DNA of 64,000 nt from Dyadobacter flavalbus (GTDB lineage Bacteria > Bacteroidota > Bacteroidia > Cytophagales > Spirosomataceae), in the NCBI RefSeq assembly GCF_006149045.1, contig NZ_VBSN01000027.1:496001-560000 (forward strand), read 5' to 3'. The notes under the pieces were generated by a model. That model saw only the letters and a list, made by a program, of their open reading frames with translations. It was not told where the DNA came from and made no database searches. This document shows, one piece after another, positions 35,749 to 45,636 of this stretch. Positions within the stretch are counted from its first letter, which is position 1, and each line of letters starts with the position of its first letter. The translations under genes were made by a program, and so were the position numbers.

Positions 35749-37056
35749 TTACAGCCTTACGATTTCAGCACCGATTGCATTCAGCCGCACATCAATGTTC
35801 TGATATCCGCGGTCGATTTGTTCGATATTATCGATAATACTGACTCCTTTTGCGGACAAAGCAGCGATCAGCAACGCAACACCTGCACGGATATCCGGTG
35901 AAGTCATGCGGATTCCGCGAAGCTGCGTTTCACGGTTGTGGCCGATTACAGTCGCTCTGTGCGGATCGCAAAGAATGATCTGCGCGCCCATTTCAATCAG
36001 TTTGTCAACAAAGAAAAGCCGGCTTTCAAACATTTTCTGGTGAACAAGTACGGTTCCCTGTGCCTGCGTAGCGGTAACGAGAACGATACTCAGCAAATCC
36101 GGCGTAAAGCCCGGCCACGGTGCATCGGCAACGGATAACGTAGAACCGTCAAGGTAATTTTCAATACGGTAATGTTCCTGTGCAGGAATAAAAATGTCGT
36201 CGCCGCGGAATTCCATTTTGATCCCGAGCCTTTGAAAAACATCCGGAATAATGCCCAGTTGCGGAATCTGGCAATTCTTGATCGTGATTTCAGACTGCGT
36301 CATGGCTGCAAGACCGATAAAACTTCCGATTTCGATCATATCCGGAAGCATGGTATGTTCGGTTCCGTGCAGTTCGCTTACACCTTCCACAACAAGCAGG
36401 TTGGATGCAATGCCTGATATTTTTGCGCCCATTCTGTTCAGCATTTTACACAATTGCTGAAGATACGGCTCGCAGGCTGCGTTGTAAATCGTTGTTGTTC
36501 CTTCCGCCATTACGGCTGCCATCAGTACATTGGCCGTTCCGGTAACGGAAGCCTCATCCAGCAGCATATACGTGCCTTTGAGATTCGCGGCATCCACTTT
36601 GTAAAAACCGCCGTCTGCTTCATCATAACTGAATTCCGCACCGAGTTTTTCAAAACCCAGAAAGTGGGTATCCAGCCTTCTTCTTCCGATCTTGTCTCCG
36701 CCCGGACGCGGAATTCTTCCTTTCCGGAACCTTGCAAGCATTGGTCCGAGCAGCATGACAGACCCGCGAAGGGCAGCTGCCTTCTGGCGGAAAGCATCCG
36801 ATTCAAGGTAATCAAGATTGACATGGCTGGCTTCAAAACGGATGGACAGATCGCTCAGTCGGGTACAAGTGACACCGAGGTCGCCCAAAAGGCTGATAAG
36901 CTGATTTACATCACGGATATTTGGAATATTATGAACAGTTACCGGTTCTTTGGTTAAAAGTACAGCACATATAATTTGTAATGCCTCGTTTTTAGCGCCT
37001 TGTGGTACAATTTCACCTTTCAGGCGTTTATCTCCGGTTATTTTGAATGAAGCCAT
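35749..37056 (-). CDS. murA: UDP-N-acetylglucosamine 1-carboxyvinyltransferase MurA
   Basis: Predicted 435-residue cytoplasmic enzyme that transfers enolpyruvate to UDP-GlcNAc, the first committed step of peptidoglycan synthesis. N-terminal KITGDKRLKGEIVPQGAKNEALQ carries the conserved Lys/Asn pair (K-N); RPGGDKIGRRRLDTHF is the mobile loop, with Asp121 in place of the usual catalytic Cys. C-terminal RAGVALLIAALSAKG is standard. Asp at this site is known to make MurA insensitive to fosfomycin and is usual in several phyla. It is transcribed after the DUF4290 gene (43-base gap). Confidence 0.96.
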   Translation of the reverse strand: MASFKITGDKRLKGEIVPQGAKNEALQIICAVLLTKEPVTVHNIPNIRDVNQLISLLGDLGVTCTRLSDLSIRFEASHVNLDYLESDAFRQKAAALRGSVMLLGPMLARFRKGRIPRPGGDKIGRRRLDTHFLGFEKLGAEFSYDEADGGFYKVDAANLKGTYMLLDEASVTGTANVLMAAVMAEGTTTIYNAACEPYLQQLCKMLNRMGAKISGIASNLLVVEGVSELHGTEHTMLPDMIEIGSFIGLAAMTQSEITIKNCQIPQLGIIPDVFQRLGIKMEFRGDDIFIPAQEHYRIENYLDGSTLSVADAPWPGFTPDLLSIVLVTATQAQGTVLVHQKMFESRLFFVDKLIEMGAQIILCDPHRATVIGHNRETQLRGIRMTSPDIRAGVALLIAALSAKGVSIIDNIEQIDRGYQNIDVRLNAIGAEIVRL

Positions 37057-37099
37057 ATTTGAGTTTGGGCAATGGACTGGATAAAATTAAACCTGGAAG

Positions 37100-37840
37100 T
37101 CAGACTCCAGGTTTTTTGCGATTATTACGGTTGTTGTTGTTATTATTGTTTGTGTTGTTGTTGCGGCCTGAAAACTTGTTGTTCGGCCGGTTTCGGTTCG
37201 GGTTGCCGTTCCCCTGATTATTGCCGCCCTGCCTTTCGGGATTGTGGCCGGTTTGTACCTTGAAGCCGGCACCCTGATGGTTTCCCCGGTTCCGTTCCTG
37301 GTTGTTGTTCCGGTCTTTCGGAGCTGCTTCTACGGGGCCGTTCTGGCGTATGTAATCAATTTCTTCTTTCAACTGGCCTTTGCTGAGCTGTTCCAGCTGC
37401 ACAAGCAGCACATTGTCTTCCGGGTTATCCTTGTTCCACGTATTGAAAAAAGAACGCATCAGACGGAAAATGTAAGATACAAATGCCAGCTTGTCTTCCT
37501 TGTTCTCAGTCTGTATTGCCTTTTCAAGCAGCAGGTCAATGTTGCGGCCATAATGCCTGTAAGTAAGGTTTTGCTGGTTATAACCTACTTTAAGCGGCTT
37601 TTTACCCAGTGCTTCCTTGGACGGCGGCGGAAACGGACTGTCCACATCCAGCTGGAAGCCGGATATAATATACAGGTCGTCCCAGAGTTTGTTGGTATAA
37701 TCCTGATTATCCCGCATATTGGGATGGATTTGCCGCATAAGTTCAATCAGAATGTGCGCGTAAAGGTTGCGTTTTGCCTTATCTTCCATCTTTACGATGT
37801 GATCGGCAAGTTTTTGTACGTTACTACCGTATTCTTTCAA
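37100..37840 (-). CDS. DUF4290 protein with Asn-rich tail
   Basis: Predicted 246-residue protein. Residues 1-175 are the alpha-helical DUF4290 domain (MKEYGSNVQKLADHIVKMED; LYAHILIELMRQIHPNMRDN; YGRNIDLLLEKAI), found upstream of murA across Bacteroidota; its function is unknown. The last 70 residues are low complexity, rich in Asn, Arg, Gly and Gln (for example NNNTNNNNNNNRNN), encoded by AAT/AAC tracts that may vary between strains. It is first in the DUF4290-murA operon. The basic, Asn/Gly-rich tail suggests RNA or cell-wall-polymer contact, but this is speculative. Confidence 0.87.
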   Translation of the reverse strand: MKEYGSNVQKLADHIVKMEDKAKRNLYAHILIELMRQIHPNMRDNQDYTNKLWDDLYIISGFQLDVDSPFPPPSKEALGKKPLKVGYNQQNLTYRHYGRNIDLLLEKAIQTENKEDKLAFVSYIFRLMRSFFNTWNKDNPEDNVLLVQLEQLSKGQLKEEIDYIRQNGPVEAAPKDRNNNQERNRGNHQGAGFKVQTGHNPERQGGNNQGNGNPNRNRPNNKFSGRNNNTNNNNNNNRNNRKKPGV

Positions 37841-37941
37841 GAGTATGAATTATTTTATTATTGACAAAAATAAGAAGTTTTTGTGGAAAGAAAAGCTGCA
37901 AATAAAATCCGGAGTTTGAATGAAACCTGTAATTATGCTCA

Positions 37942-40900
37942 TTAACGTGCCCGTATCAGTTTTCCGCGCATGGCCTTCCTTGCTTTCTCCGAAACCGACC
38001 ACTTCTTTTCATTCAGTTCCAGTGAATAAATATATTGCCCCGGGGGCAGGCTCTCTGAATTCCAGAACCACTCGTTTTTTCCTGAATGCGCATTCAGGTC
38101 TGTTTCTGCAATTTTTGTTCCTGAAATATGATAAACGCAAAATTTCACTTTTTCAGATGCAAATGACCCTGCAAAGTTCATACTGATCCGGATATTTTCG
38201 TTGAACGGGTTTGGTGAAACAGCAACATCCGCTAATTTCAGCAAGTCGCCCACGGTGAAATGGATGTTGTAATCCGGAGCAAAGTTGCCGCTTAAATCCT
38301 GCGCCTGAACAGAAAGCATGTATTCGCCCGGTTCCAGTTCAGGAAAATCCAGGCTCAGGAAAAAATTATTCGGCGCAAGACTTTTCAGCCGGGCATTCCG
38401 CAAGTAAATTCTTTGTTCGGTACAGCCCGTACATTTCTTTTTGAGCCACAATGCAATTCCTGAAGTATCGCTGCGGATCAGAAACCTGTTTTCATCAAAA
38501 AGCTGGATTTCAACAACCGGTTTGCTGGAAACATAGTCATGATCAGACAATTGCCTGCCGTCTGCATGCACGATCAGAACCGGCGGAATCTGATCCGGAA
38601 TTACACGGTAAGCATAACGGACTGAATTGTTTGTGTAAATTTCTTCCGGTAAATGCGAAGTATTGAATTCAACCGTTACTTCATGATTTCCGGCTTCCGC
38701 TGCCGTTTGAAAACTGTTTTTATATTCCTGAAGTTCATTTGCTTTCAATGCCGCAAGTTTTACAGTTTCAGTACTTGTTCCTTTCGGACTTTTATGCGTA
38801 ATCCGCACAGCAACAGAATCTTTGAACGGAATGTTTGTAACATTCTGAAAAGCGGCTTTCAGCTGAAATGCATTGCCTTCTTCCACATCCGTCTTTCCGG
38901 TATTTTCTGAATAAACAACACATTCAGGCAATTGTGCAGGATTTTGAAAATCAGGGTTGTAGATGATACTGCGGCTGTGCGGAGGAAACGCCGGTTTTTC
39001 ATAAGGATATACGCGCCAGTAAGTTTTTCCCGGATCAATACGGATCAGATGCCGCGCCGTCAAATGAGAAGCGATAACATATCTTTTATGACTTGCATGA
39101 AAGTTTTCATTATCCGCCCATTCAAAAACAACTTTGATATTTTCGTTTTCCGGAGAAACCCGTGCCACCAGTTCTGTCATTTGCTTTGCGGTTACAAAGC
39201 CGGCCACAGGAAGAAGCGGCCATGCGCCCGTTTCTGTTAATTTAATTTCACTGGATGCACTGTTATTGGCCTTGTTTTCTTCCGGAAGCACATTTTCAGG
39301 GTCAATCTGAAATGTCCAGTTTTCTTTTCCCGCAGTCTGAAGTTCATTTGAAAACCTGAATTCCAGCGTGTCAGCGTCCGGCATTGCGGCATGCATCGAT
39401 TTGGATGCGCTTATAACTTTTGAATCCCTGATCCTTTTTATCCGTAAATCATAATTTTCTTTCCGGAAGCGGCCATTGTTTAAAATAACAATTCTGATCC
39501 TGATGCTGTCACTTCCGGCAGTGAGCTTTTTTCCGTATTGATCCGAAAATTCAACAGCGCTAACGTCCGGCATGTAATCCGGAAGTGCAGCCGGAAATAG
39601 CCTGATCGCCGGATCTCCGTGCAGGTTCATCTGCTGAGCCGTAATTACATGATACAAGCCCGGATTGCTTTTCACATTGCGCCGGATTGCCTCCACTTGT
39701 ATGCTGCCGAAAGGTTTATCTGTAAATGCAGAATCTGACAATACTTCGTAAAAAGTTTCCGTATAGTTTTTCAATGTAGTGGAAACGCCGTTGAAAGTAT
39801 GCGCAAGAAAAAGAACGGCACCGCTTTCTTTTGCAAATATCCAGTTGCTGCTGAGCGTATTGGCGGAATAAAAAATACTTCCCGACGCGCAGCCGTTTAC
39901 AATGACAGCCGGATAAAAAGGTTTGTTTTTATACTTTCCGTTTGTTGCAGATCCAATATCAATGTCGGTAACATCGAGGCTGGAATGGCCAAATAAAGTT
40001 ACAAGCGCAACGCCTTTGTTTACGGTATTGTAAATGGGAAAATGCTCCACCGGATCATCGGTTTCCTTTGAAATCGTTTGAACGCGGGCCGACAAAGCCG
40101 AGCCGGCAATTTTCTTTTCAAATGATTTGACATAATCTCTGAAAGTCGCAAGTTCGTCTCGGGACCTTCCTCCGCTGAGGTGCAGCATGTTTTTACGCCA
40201 CGCGGCAGACGAAGGCTCGGCTTCCATAGCTTTTACTTTCTGCAGATAATCGGACACATCCTGAGAAGTGAATGCATTGATCCTTCCTACTGAAACCATC
40301 GGAAAGCCATCCGGCCGCATGGCCAGCGCAAGATCGGAACCCGGCCAGCCTGCATTTGGAACCATATCTATTTGCCTTGCACCGGATAATCTGCGCGCTG
40401 TCTGTGGATCAGCGGATCTGCCGATCAGAAGTACAAATTTCAGCTTGCCATTTTCATGCATCCATGCAATCAGGTTTTTTATGCCAAGCGGGCCGGGTTC
40501 TCCGTAATTAAACCGGTCGTATATCTCTTCAATACTGATAATTAAAGGTTTGTAATTTCCTCCTTTGGCGGATGCACGGTAAGCTGCATATTCCAGAACC
40601 GGGTCTTTGTTCCCGACCGGAACGTGCATAAGTGGATGCGTTATGATCAGATAATCCGTTGATCGCGGATCAATATTGCTGAACTTTACCATTTTCAGGT
40701 TCTGTACTTTCAAGGGTTTGCTGACGCGGATAACTTTCCGGGCACGGCCGAGCAGAATTCCTGAACGGGCTTGGTTCAGCTTTCGAAGGTTGTATGCGTC
40801 GGAGCAATTGTAAAATTCGGCATCTTCTGTATTGCGGTTTTTCCAGAAACGCGCTTTTTCAGCGTCATCAAAAAAGGATGTTTCCTGCGCATTTCCGGTT

Positions 40901-41871
40901 GCTGAGAGCGTTTGCTGCGGATATTTTAACCTGAAAAATGAAACGGAAATACTGCCTTCCTTTTTTGCCGGCAAGAGTGTAAGATTTACTTTGCCGTCGT
41001 CATGGAGGTTTTCAGGTTTTAGAAACAAATGAATGCGTGTGGAATTGTAATCTTTCAGCTGAAACGAAGTCAGTTTTTCAGCAAGATTGTTTTTGTCGCC
41101 CGACCAGATTTCAAAAGCATGGTTCCCGGCAGATCGTCCGACTGCAATCAGTTCAATTTCAGCTTTACTGAAAAGGTTCCGGGCTGCATTTTTCGTATTT
41201 TCTGAAATGGTAAAAGGTTGGTCCTGCCTGATTTCCGGTCCCGTCCAGCCTTCTCCAAAATCATAGTCTGAAAGCGCCGAGCCGTTATCAAAGCTGCTTC
41301 CTGCCGGATAGAAACTGCCGGGTGCATAGTGTGAATGGAGAATATGCGTAATTTCTTCAAAATGGTAATCAACCGTATCCACAGCTTTTTCAGTTACTGC
41401 CGTCGTTATCCTTTTTCCGGTTTTGCCGTCCCGGTTCCAGGTTAAAAAATAAGCGGCCGTGTCCGAATAGAGGCTGTAATGCGGATGCGGCATCGCAGTG
41501 GGCGAAACGTAAAGTGAAGAATCCAGTGCGCCGTCGTTCCGTTCTCCGTAAAAAGAGACAGAACCTTCATAGCCAAGCTTTTCCGGTTCCTTACTGTGAA
41601 TTTCAATGGCAACTTCTTTTCCCCGGCGGAATAGCTGCAATGCCGAAGAAGCAACCGAATCTGCGGGAAATCCTGCTGCAATAAGTTCACGACCCGTTAT
41701 GCTGTAAAATCCGGTTTCGGTAACCGAAATACGAAGATAGGTCTGCGCCGGATGGATCCATTCATTCCCGATATTTTTCTGAGCTTTCAGCGATGTTGAA
41801 AAAGCCGTTACAAAGCAAATCAGATATAAAGTGTGTGTTAATAATCCGGGCATCAGGTCATTTGATTGCAA
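37942..41871 (-). CDS. C25-family gingipain-like peptidase with T9SS sorting domain
   Basis: Predicted 1309-residue secreted protein. It has a signal peptide (about 1-30, ending SLKAQ), a beta-rich region to about 400, and a C25-like domain (about 400-750): FVLLIGRSADPQTARR, catalytic His in VTLFGHSSLDVTDID near 628 and Cys in VIVNGCASGSIFYS near 660. It continues with CARDB/Ig-like segments (about 780-1180) and a C-terminal sorting domain beginning VAVSPNPFNENIRISM. It is longer than porU and much more divergent; it may be a T9SS-exported protease or a second sortase. It starts 7 bases after folA, so the two are co-transcribed. Met7 is an alternative start. Confidence 0.87.
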   Translation of the reverse strand: MQSNDLMPGLLTHTLYLICFVTAFSTSLKAQKNIGNEWIHPAQTYLRISVTETGFYSITGRELIAAGFPADSVASSALQLFRRGKEVAIEIHSKEPEKLGYEGSVSFYGERNDGALDSSLYVSPTAMPHPHYSLYSDTAAYFLTWNRDGKTGKRITTAVTEKAVDTVDYHFEEITHILHSHYAPGSFYPAGSSFDNGSALSDYDFGEGWTGPEIRQDQPFTISENTKNAARNLFSKAEIELIAVGRSAGNHAFEIWSGDKNNLAEKLTSFQLKDYNSTRIHLFLKPENLHDDGKVNLTLLPAKKEGSISVSFFRLKYPQQTLSATGNAQETSFFDDAEKARFWKNRNTEDAEFYNCSDAYNLRKLNQARSGILLGRARKVIRVSKPLKVQNLKMVKFSNIDPRSTDYLIITHPLMHVPVGNKDPVLEYAAYRASAKGGNYKPLIISIEEIYDRFNYGEPGPLGIKNLIAWMHENGKLKFVLLIGRSADPQTARRLSGARQIDMVPNAGWPGSDLALAMRPDGFPMVSVGRINAFTSQDVSDYLQKVKAMEAEPSSAAWRKNMLHLSGGRSRDELATFRDYVKSFEKKIAGSALSARVQTISKETDDPVEHFPIYNTVNKGVALVTLFGHSSLDVTDIDIGSATNGKYKNKPFYPAVIVNGCASGSIFYSANTLSSNWIFAKESGAVLFLAHTFNGVSTTLKNYTETFYEVLSDSAFTDKPFGSIQVEAIRRNVKSNPGLYHVITAQQMNLHGDPAIRLFPAALPDYMPDVSAVEFSDQYGKKLTAGSDSIRIRIVILNNGRFRKENYDLRIKRIRDSKVISASKSMHAAMPDADTLEFRFSNELQTAGKENWTFQIDPENVLPEENKANNSASSEIKLTETGAWPLLPVAGFVTAKQMTELVARVSPENENIKVVFEWADNENFHASHKRYVIASHLTARHLIRIDPGKTYWRVYPYEKPAFPPHSRSIIYNPDFQNPAQLPECVVYSENTGKTDVEEGNAFQLKAAFQNVTNIPFKDSVAVRITHKSPKGTSTETVKLAALKANELQEYKNSFQTAAEAGNHEVTVEFNTSHLPEEIYTNNSVRYAYRVIPDQIPPVLIVHADGRQLSDHDYVSSKPVVEIQLFDENRFLIRSDTSGIALWLKKKCTGCTEQRIYLRNARLKSLAPNNFFLSLDFPELEPGEYMLSVQAQDLSGNFAPDYNIHFTVGDLLKLADVAVSPNPFNENIRISMNFAGSFASEKVKFCVYHISGTKIAETDLNAHSGKNEWFWNSESLPPGQYIYSLELNEKKWSVSEKARKAMRGKLIRAR

Positions 41872-41878
41872 GTTGTAT

Positions 41879-42385
41879 TCATCCGGCGGCTTTTCTGATG
41901 TACAGGTTCATTGAAAAAGCATACTGATGTTTATGGTCTGTATCGTGGAATTCCGAACTCGCAAGAACCCATTCATCCGGATCGAAATCCGGGAAAAAAG
42001 CATCTCCTTCCACCTGCGTATGCACGATTGTGAGATAAAGTCTTTGAGCCATCGGAAGCATTTCCCTGAACACCGTTGCGCCGCCCAATACAAAGACTTC
42101 GTTTTCGCCAGAAAGTAACGCAAGCGCTTCGGAAATATCTTTTGCATATTCCACATCCAGTTCTGTCTTTTCCGGTTTTTGTGAAGAGAGAATGACGTTT
42201 CTGTATGCGGAATGAAGTGCGTCCGGTGCTTCAAAACTCTTGCGGCCCATCAGAAAAGCTTTGCCTTCAGTAACTTTCCTGAAATGCTTCCACTCGTCGG
42301 GAAGATGCCACGGAAGCCTGTTTTCAAGCCCGATAACGCGGTTTTCACTCATTGCAGCAATCATGTATAGTTGTGTCTGACTCAT
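41879..42385 (-). CDS. folA: Dihydrofolate reductase
   Basis: Predicted 168-residue NADPH-dependent enzyme reducing dihydrofolate to tetrahydrofolate. Motifs are MIAAMSENRVIGLENRLPWHLPDEWKHF, with the active-site acidic residue in LPDEW, then FLMGRKSFEA, RNVILSSQ and VFVLGGATVF, and C-terminal YLTIVHTQVEGDAFFP. Length is typical of bacterial DHFR. It is the first gene of a two-gene unit with the C25 peptidase (7-base gap). The upstream 230 bases are shared with the divergent padR promoter. Confidence 0.95.
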   Translation of the reverse strand: MSQTQLYMIAAMSENRVIGLENRLPWHLPDEWKHFRKVTEGKAFLMGRKSFEAPDALHSAYRNVILSSQKPEKTELDVEYAKDISEALALLSGENEVFVLGGATVFREMLPMAQRLYLTIVHTQVEGDAFFPDFDPDEWVLASSEFHDTDHKHQYAFSMNLYIRKAAG

Positions 42386-42516
42386 AAGTATTTGCAGGGA
42401 TTTAATTGTATTTTATCAGTAACGTAAATTACGGCAGGAATGTCACATGAATTTTCAACCGGTTAACCTGCATGGCAGCCATTCATCCCGGAACAAATAT
42501 TTTTCTAACATGGTAC

Positions 42517-42555
42517 CTTGCATCACAAAGTACCTGTGTATACCTTTGTATGGTA
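42517..42555 (+). promoter_or_regulatory. Promoter of the PadR-PspC operon with overlapping palindrome
   Basis: CTTG (42517-42520), 20 bases, TACCTTTG (42541-42548) fits the Bacteroidota promoter. TACC-N7-GGTA (42541-42555) overlaps the -7 box, and GGTACC (42512-42517) the -33 side; these are plausible binding sites for the PadR regulator encoded next, i.e. autoregulation. Confidence 0.6.
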
Positions 42556-42616
42556 GAAGGTATCAATCCTGTCTATTAGCCATGAACTTATTCATTTAAT
42601 AAACACATGAATCCAC

Positions 42617-42991
42617 ATGAATATTGAAAATGCCCAGGTGCAGATGCGAAAGGGAATTCTTGAATTCTGCATACTGCATATCATATCCAGAGGCGAAGTG
42701 TACGCTTCGGATATGTTGGATGAACTGACGTCTGCTCAGATAATGGTTGTGGAAGGGACATTGTATCCGCTGCTTACAAGGTTGAAAAACTCGGGCTGGC
42801 TGGATTACAAATGGGTGGAATCGTCGTCCGGGCCTCCGCGGAAGTATTACGTTCTGACCAATGAGGGAAAAGTATTTCTGGATGCCATGCAGGCTACATG
42901 GTTCGAGCTGGCGCAGTCGGTACAAACCATCATTCACCGGACAGAAGAACTAAGCAATACCGATTCAACGATTCTTCCGGACCCTAACTGA
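42617..42991 (+). CDS. PadR-family transcriptional regulator
   Basis: Predicted 124-residue winged-helix regulator. MNIENAQVQMRKGILEFCILHIISRGEVYASDMLDEL is split across helices 1-2; VVEGTLYPLLTRLKNSGWLDYKW is the recognition helix and wing; PPRKYYVLTNEGK is the second strand typical of PadR. In Bacteroidota this type regularly precedes a PspC-domain protein, as here (29 bases), suggesting it represses its own operon and responds to envelope condition. A palindromic site overlaps its -7 box. Inducer unknown. Confidence 0.9.
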   Translation: MNIENAQVQMRKGILEFCILHIISRGEVYASDMLDELTSAQIMVVEGTLYPLLTRLKNSGWLDYKWVESSSGPPRKYYVLTNEGKVFLDAMQATWFELAQSVQTIIHRTEELSNTDSTILPDPN

Positions 42992-43020
42992 TCATTAAGA
43001 GACATTCGATTTTTACCATC

Positions 43021-45573
43021 ATGAAAAAGACAATCAGCATAAATATAGGCGGCATCATCTTCCATATCGAGGAAGACGGCTATGAGAAACTCAAAGGGTA
43101 CCTTTCGTCGATACAGAAGTACTTTTCTTCATTTGCCGACAGCAAGGAGATACTTTCAGACATTGAAGGAAGGATTGCAGAAAGATTTCTCAACAAGCAG
43201 AAAGCAGAGGCCAAACAGGTTATTTCACTTTCCGACGTTGATGAACTGATCGCTGCCATGGGAACCGTTGCCGACTTTGAAGCCATCGAACAGTCTGATG
43301 ATATTTTTGCTGATCCGCTGGAATCGGTATCTGCAAAAACCCATAGCGCACCGGCACAGGAAACTTACACTTCTTCTTCGTCATCTTACAGCGCACCAAA
43401 AACGGAAACAGCACAAACTGCTGCGCCCAGAAAACTGTACAGAGACCTTCGCCGCAAGCTGATCGGAGGAGTTGCCGCAGGATTAGCCCATTATTTTACC
43501 ATTGATCCGATCTGGGTCCGTCTGGCTTTTCTGTTTGCAGTGATTGGCTTGCCGGCGGGTTCGGGCATACTGAATCTGAATATCGAAGATGAACTGGGTC
43601 CGCTTTCCGGTTTTATGGTGCTGGTTTACATTGCCATGTGGGTTGCATTTCCGGGAACAACCACGCTTGAAGAAGATACCAAGATCAAGAAATTCTATCG
43701 TGACCCCGACCGCAAGGTAGTCGGCGGGGTAGCGGCGGGTGTCGCTTCCTACTTCGGAGTGGATCTGGGTGTAGTGCGGTTTCTTTGGGTATTGTCCATT
43801 TTCGTGTTTGGAACAGGTGTCATTATTTACATCGTCCTTTGGGTAATTGCCCCGGCTGCTAACACGCTTACGGAAAAAATGGAAATGCAGGGCGAACCCA
43901 TTACGCTTTCCAATATTGAATCCAATATCAAGCAAAGCCTCAATCTGGACGAAAAGGGCGGCGAAGAGCATGGCCTGACGAAAGTCCTTCTTTTCCCTTT
44001 CCGCGCCATTGCGCTGATCATCGGTGCTTTGGGAAAATTGCTCAGAAGCTTTGGGCCCATCGTCCGGATTCTGATCGGTGCCATCCTGATTGCGATTGCG
44101 GTACTTTCCCTGCTTGGACTTGTCATCAGCGGCGGAGTGGCACTCGGCGTAACCAATGCTGCGCCGTTTGAAAACCTGCCGGCACCGTTCCGGATTTTTC
44201 AGGAACTTCCCGGCATCCTGATTCTGTCCGGACTGCTTGTCGCTGCGATTCCTTTTATAACTTTTTTACTGCTTGGCCTTACGCTTTTGTCCAAGAAAAG
44301 GATTGTAGGAAGTTCGGTATGGCTTACGTTGCTGGGTTTGTGGATCGTCGGGATTATCGGAAGTACAGTCGGAGGAATATCGTATCAGAGAAATTTTTCG
44401 CGCCGCAGTGAGGTGCAGCAAACGGCTTACTATGCTTTACCAAAAGGTACGCTGACACTCGATCATGAAAACATGGACGATGAAGATAACGTTCGCGTTG
44501 ATATCAGGCTGGAAGGATACAGCGGAACGGACAGTATCAAGCTGGACAAAACACTTTTTTCCCGCGGTAACTCCCGCGAGAACGCGCGTCAGAATGCCGA
44601 AGCTCTGAAGTATGACATCAGCATAAGGGATTCCGTATTTACTTTTAATGACGGCCCGTCGATTGGCAAAGGCGGATATTTCCGGGACCAGCAGATTGAC
44701 CTTACGCTGAACATTCCTTATAACAGACCGTTTCATATGACGCGTGATTTTTATTATTCGCTGTCACACTGGGGCGATAACTTCCGGAATGTACAACGCT
44801 ATGATCTGGACAATGAAGAAGTGGTATGGAACAAGCTCATATGGACTGTTAAGAGTGACTCCGGGCTGATTTGTGTTAATATTCCTGCCAAATTTATCCG
44901 ACAAGAAAACGAAGGCAGCAACAATCCGGATTACTCGTTCGAGCTGAACGGCGATGATAACAGCAACATTGATCTGGGCGAGCGCGGCAATTACATCAAG
45001 CAATTTCCGGCAGGCAATTTTACAAAAGTCGATATCGGCGGCGCTTATTCCATCCTGATCCGCGAGGGAGCCGAATTTAATATTTCGGCAGACAGTGAAA
45101 GTCAGGAAGATGTGGACGACCTGAGAGTAGTAACGGACGGAGAAACGCTGCAGATAAAACGCGAGTCTGAATTAAGTATATTCGACAGCAACAAATGGAA
45201 AAGAATCGGGCTGATCATCACCATGCCGAATGTGGAAAGTGTGTCACTTTCCGGAGCAAACAAAACAAGGATTACGGGTTTTAAAGGACTTAAAAAGCTT
45301 GATATCGATATCTCGGGTGCAACCCAGACTGAAATAGATGTTGAAACGGACCAGCTTACACTGGGAGTTTCGGGTGCATCCAAAGCCTATCTGAAAGGAG
45401 CGGCACGTTCGGCGGATCTTGATGCCTCCGGAGCATGCAAAGTGACTGCAACAGAAATGAATATCGAAAATGCAAAGGTAGAAGCATCCGGCGCATCCAG
45501 AATAGAACTGGGCCGGATACCAAATCTGGAAAGAAATGCCAACGGCGCCAGTAAAATTAATGTACAGGAATAA
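43021..45573 (+). CDS. PspC-domain membrane protein with GIN head domain
   Basis: Predicted 850-residue inner-membrane protein. N-terminal region MKKTISINIGGIIFHIEEDGYE, about 1-70, is the usual anti-sigma-like start of such proteins; two PspC domains follow (about 140-210: YRDLRRKLIGGVAAGLAHYF; about 225-280: YRDPDRKVVGGVAAGVASYF), then several transmembrane helices (about 345-455). The C-terminal 210 residues are a beta-helical GIN/DUF2807 head with repeated SGA(T/S) turns. It probably senses envelope stress, by analogy with phage-shock PspC. It is co-transcribed with the PadR regulator, and the next gene is a free GIN-domain protein. Confidence 0.88.
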   Translation: MKKTISINIGGIIFHIEEDGYEKLKGYLSSIQKYFSSFADSKEILSDIEGRIAERFLNKQKAEAKQVISLSDVDELIAAMGTVADFEAIEQSDDIFADPLESVSAKTHSAPAQETYTSSSSSYSAPKTETAQTAAPRKLYRDLRRKLIGGVAAGLAHYFTIDPIWVRLAFLFAVIGLPAGSGILNLNIEDELGPLSGFMVLVYIAMWVAFPGTTTLEEDTKIKKFYRDPDRKVVGGVAAGVASYFGVDLGVVRFLWVLSIFVFGTGVIIYIVLWVIAPAANTLTEKMEMQGEPITLSNIESNIKQSLNLDEKGGEEHGLTKVLLFPFRAIALIIGALGKLLRSFGPIVRILIGAILIAIAVLSLLGLVISGGVALGVTNAAPFENLPAPFRIFQELPGILILSGLLVAAIPFITFLLLGLTLLSKKRIVGSSVWLTLLGLWIVGIIGSTVGGISYQRNFSRRSEVQQTAYYALPKGTLTLDHENMDDEDNVRVDIRLEGYSGTDSIKLDKTLFSRGNSRENARQNAEALKYDISIRDSVFTFNDGPSIGKGGYFRDQQIDLTLNIPYNRPFHMTRDFYYSLSHWGDNFRNVQRYDLDNEEVVWNKLIWTVKSDSGLICVNIPAKFIRQENEGSNNPDYSFELNGDDNSNIDLGERGNYIKQFPAGNFTKVDIGGAYSILIREGAEFNISADSESQEDVDDLRVVTDGETLQIKRESELSIFDSNKWKRIGLIITMPNVESVSLSGANKTRITGFKGLKKLDIDISGATQTEIDVETDQLTLGVSGASKAYLKGAARSADLDASGACKVTATEMNIENAKVEASGASRIELGRIPNLERNANGASKINVQE

Positions 45574-45636
45574 TTCCTAACCAGTGCAACATTTATTGCA
45601 TACCGGTCATCTTTTAAAAAATCTAATTGATTACTT

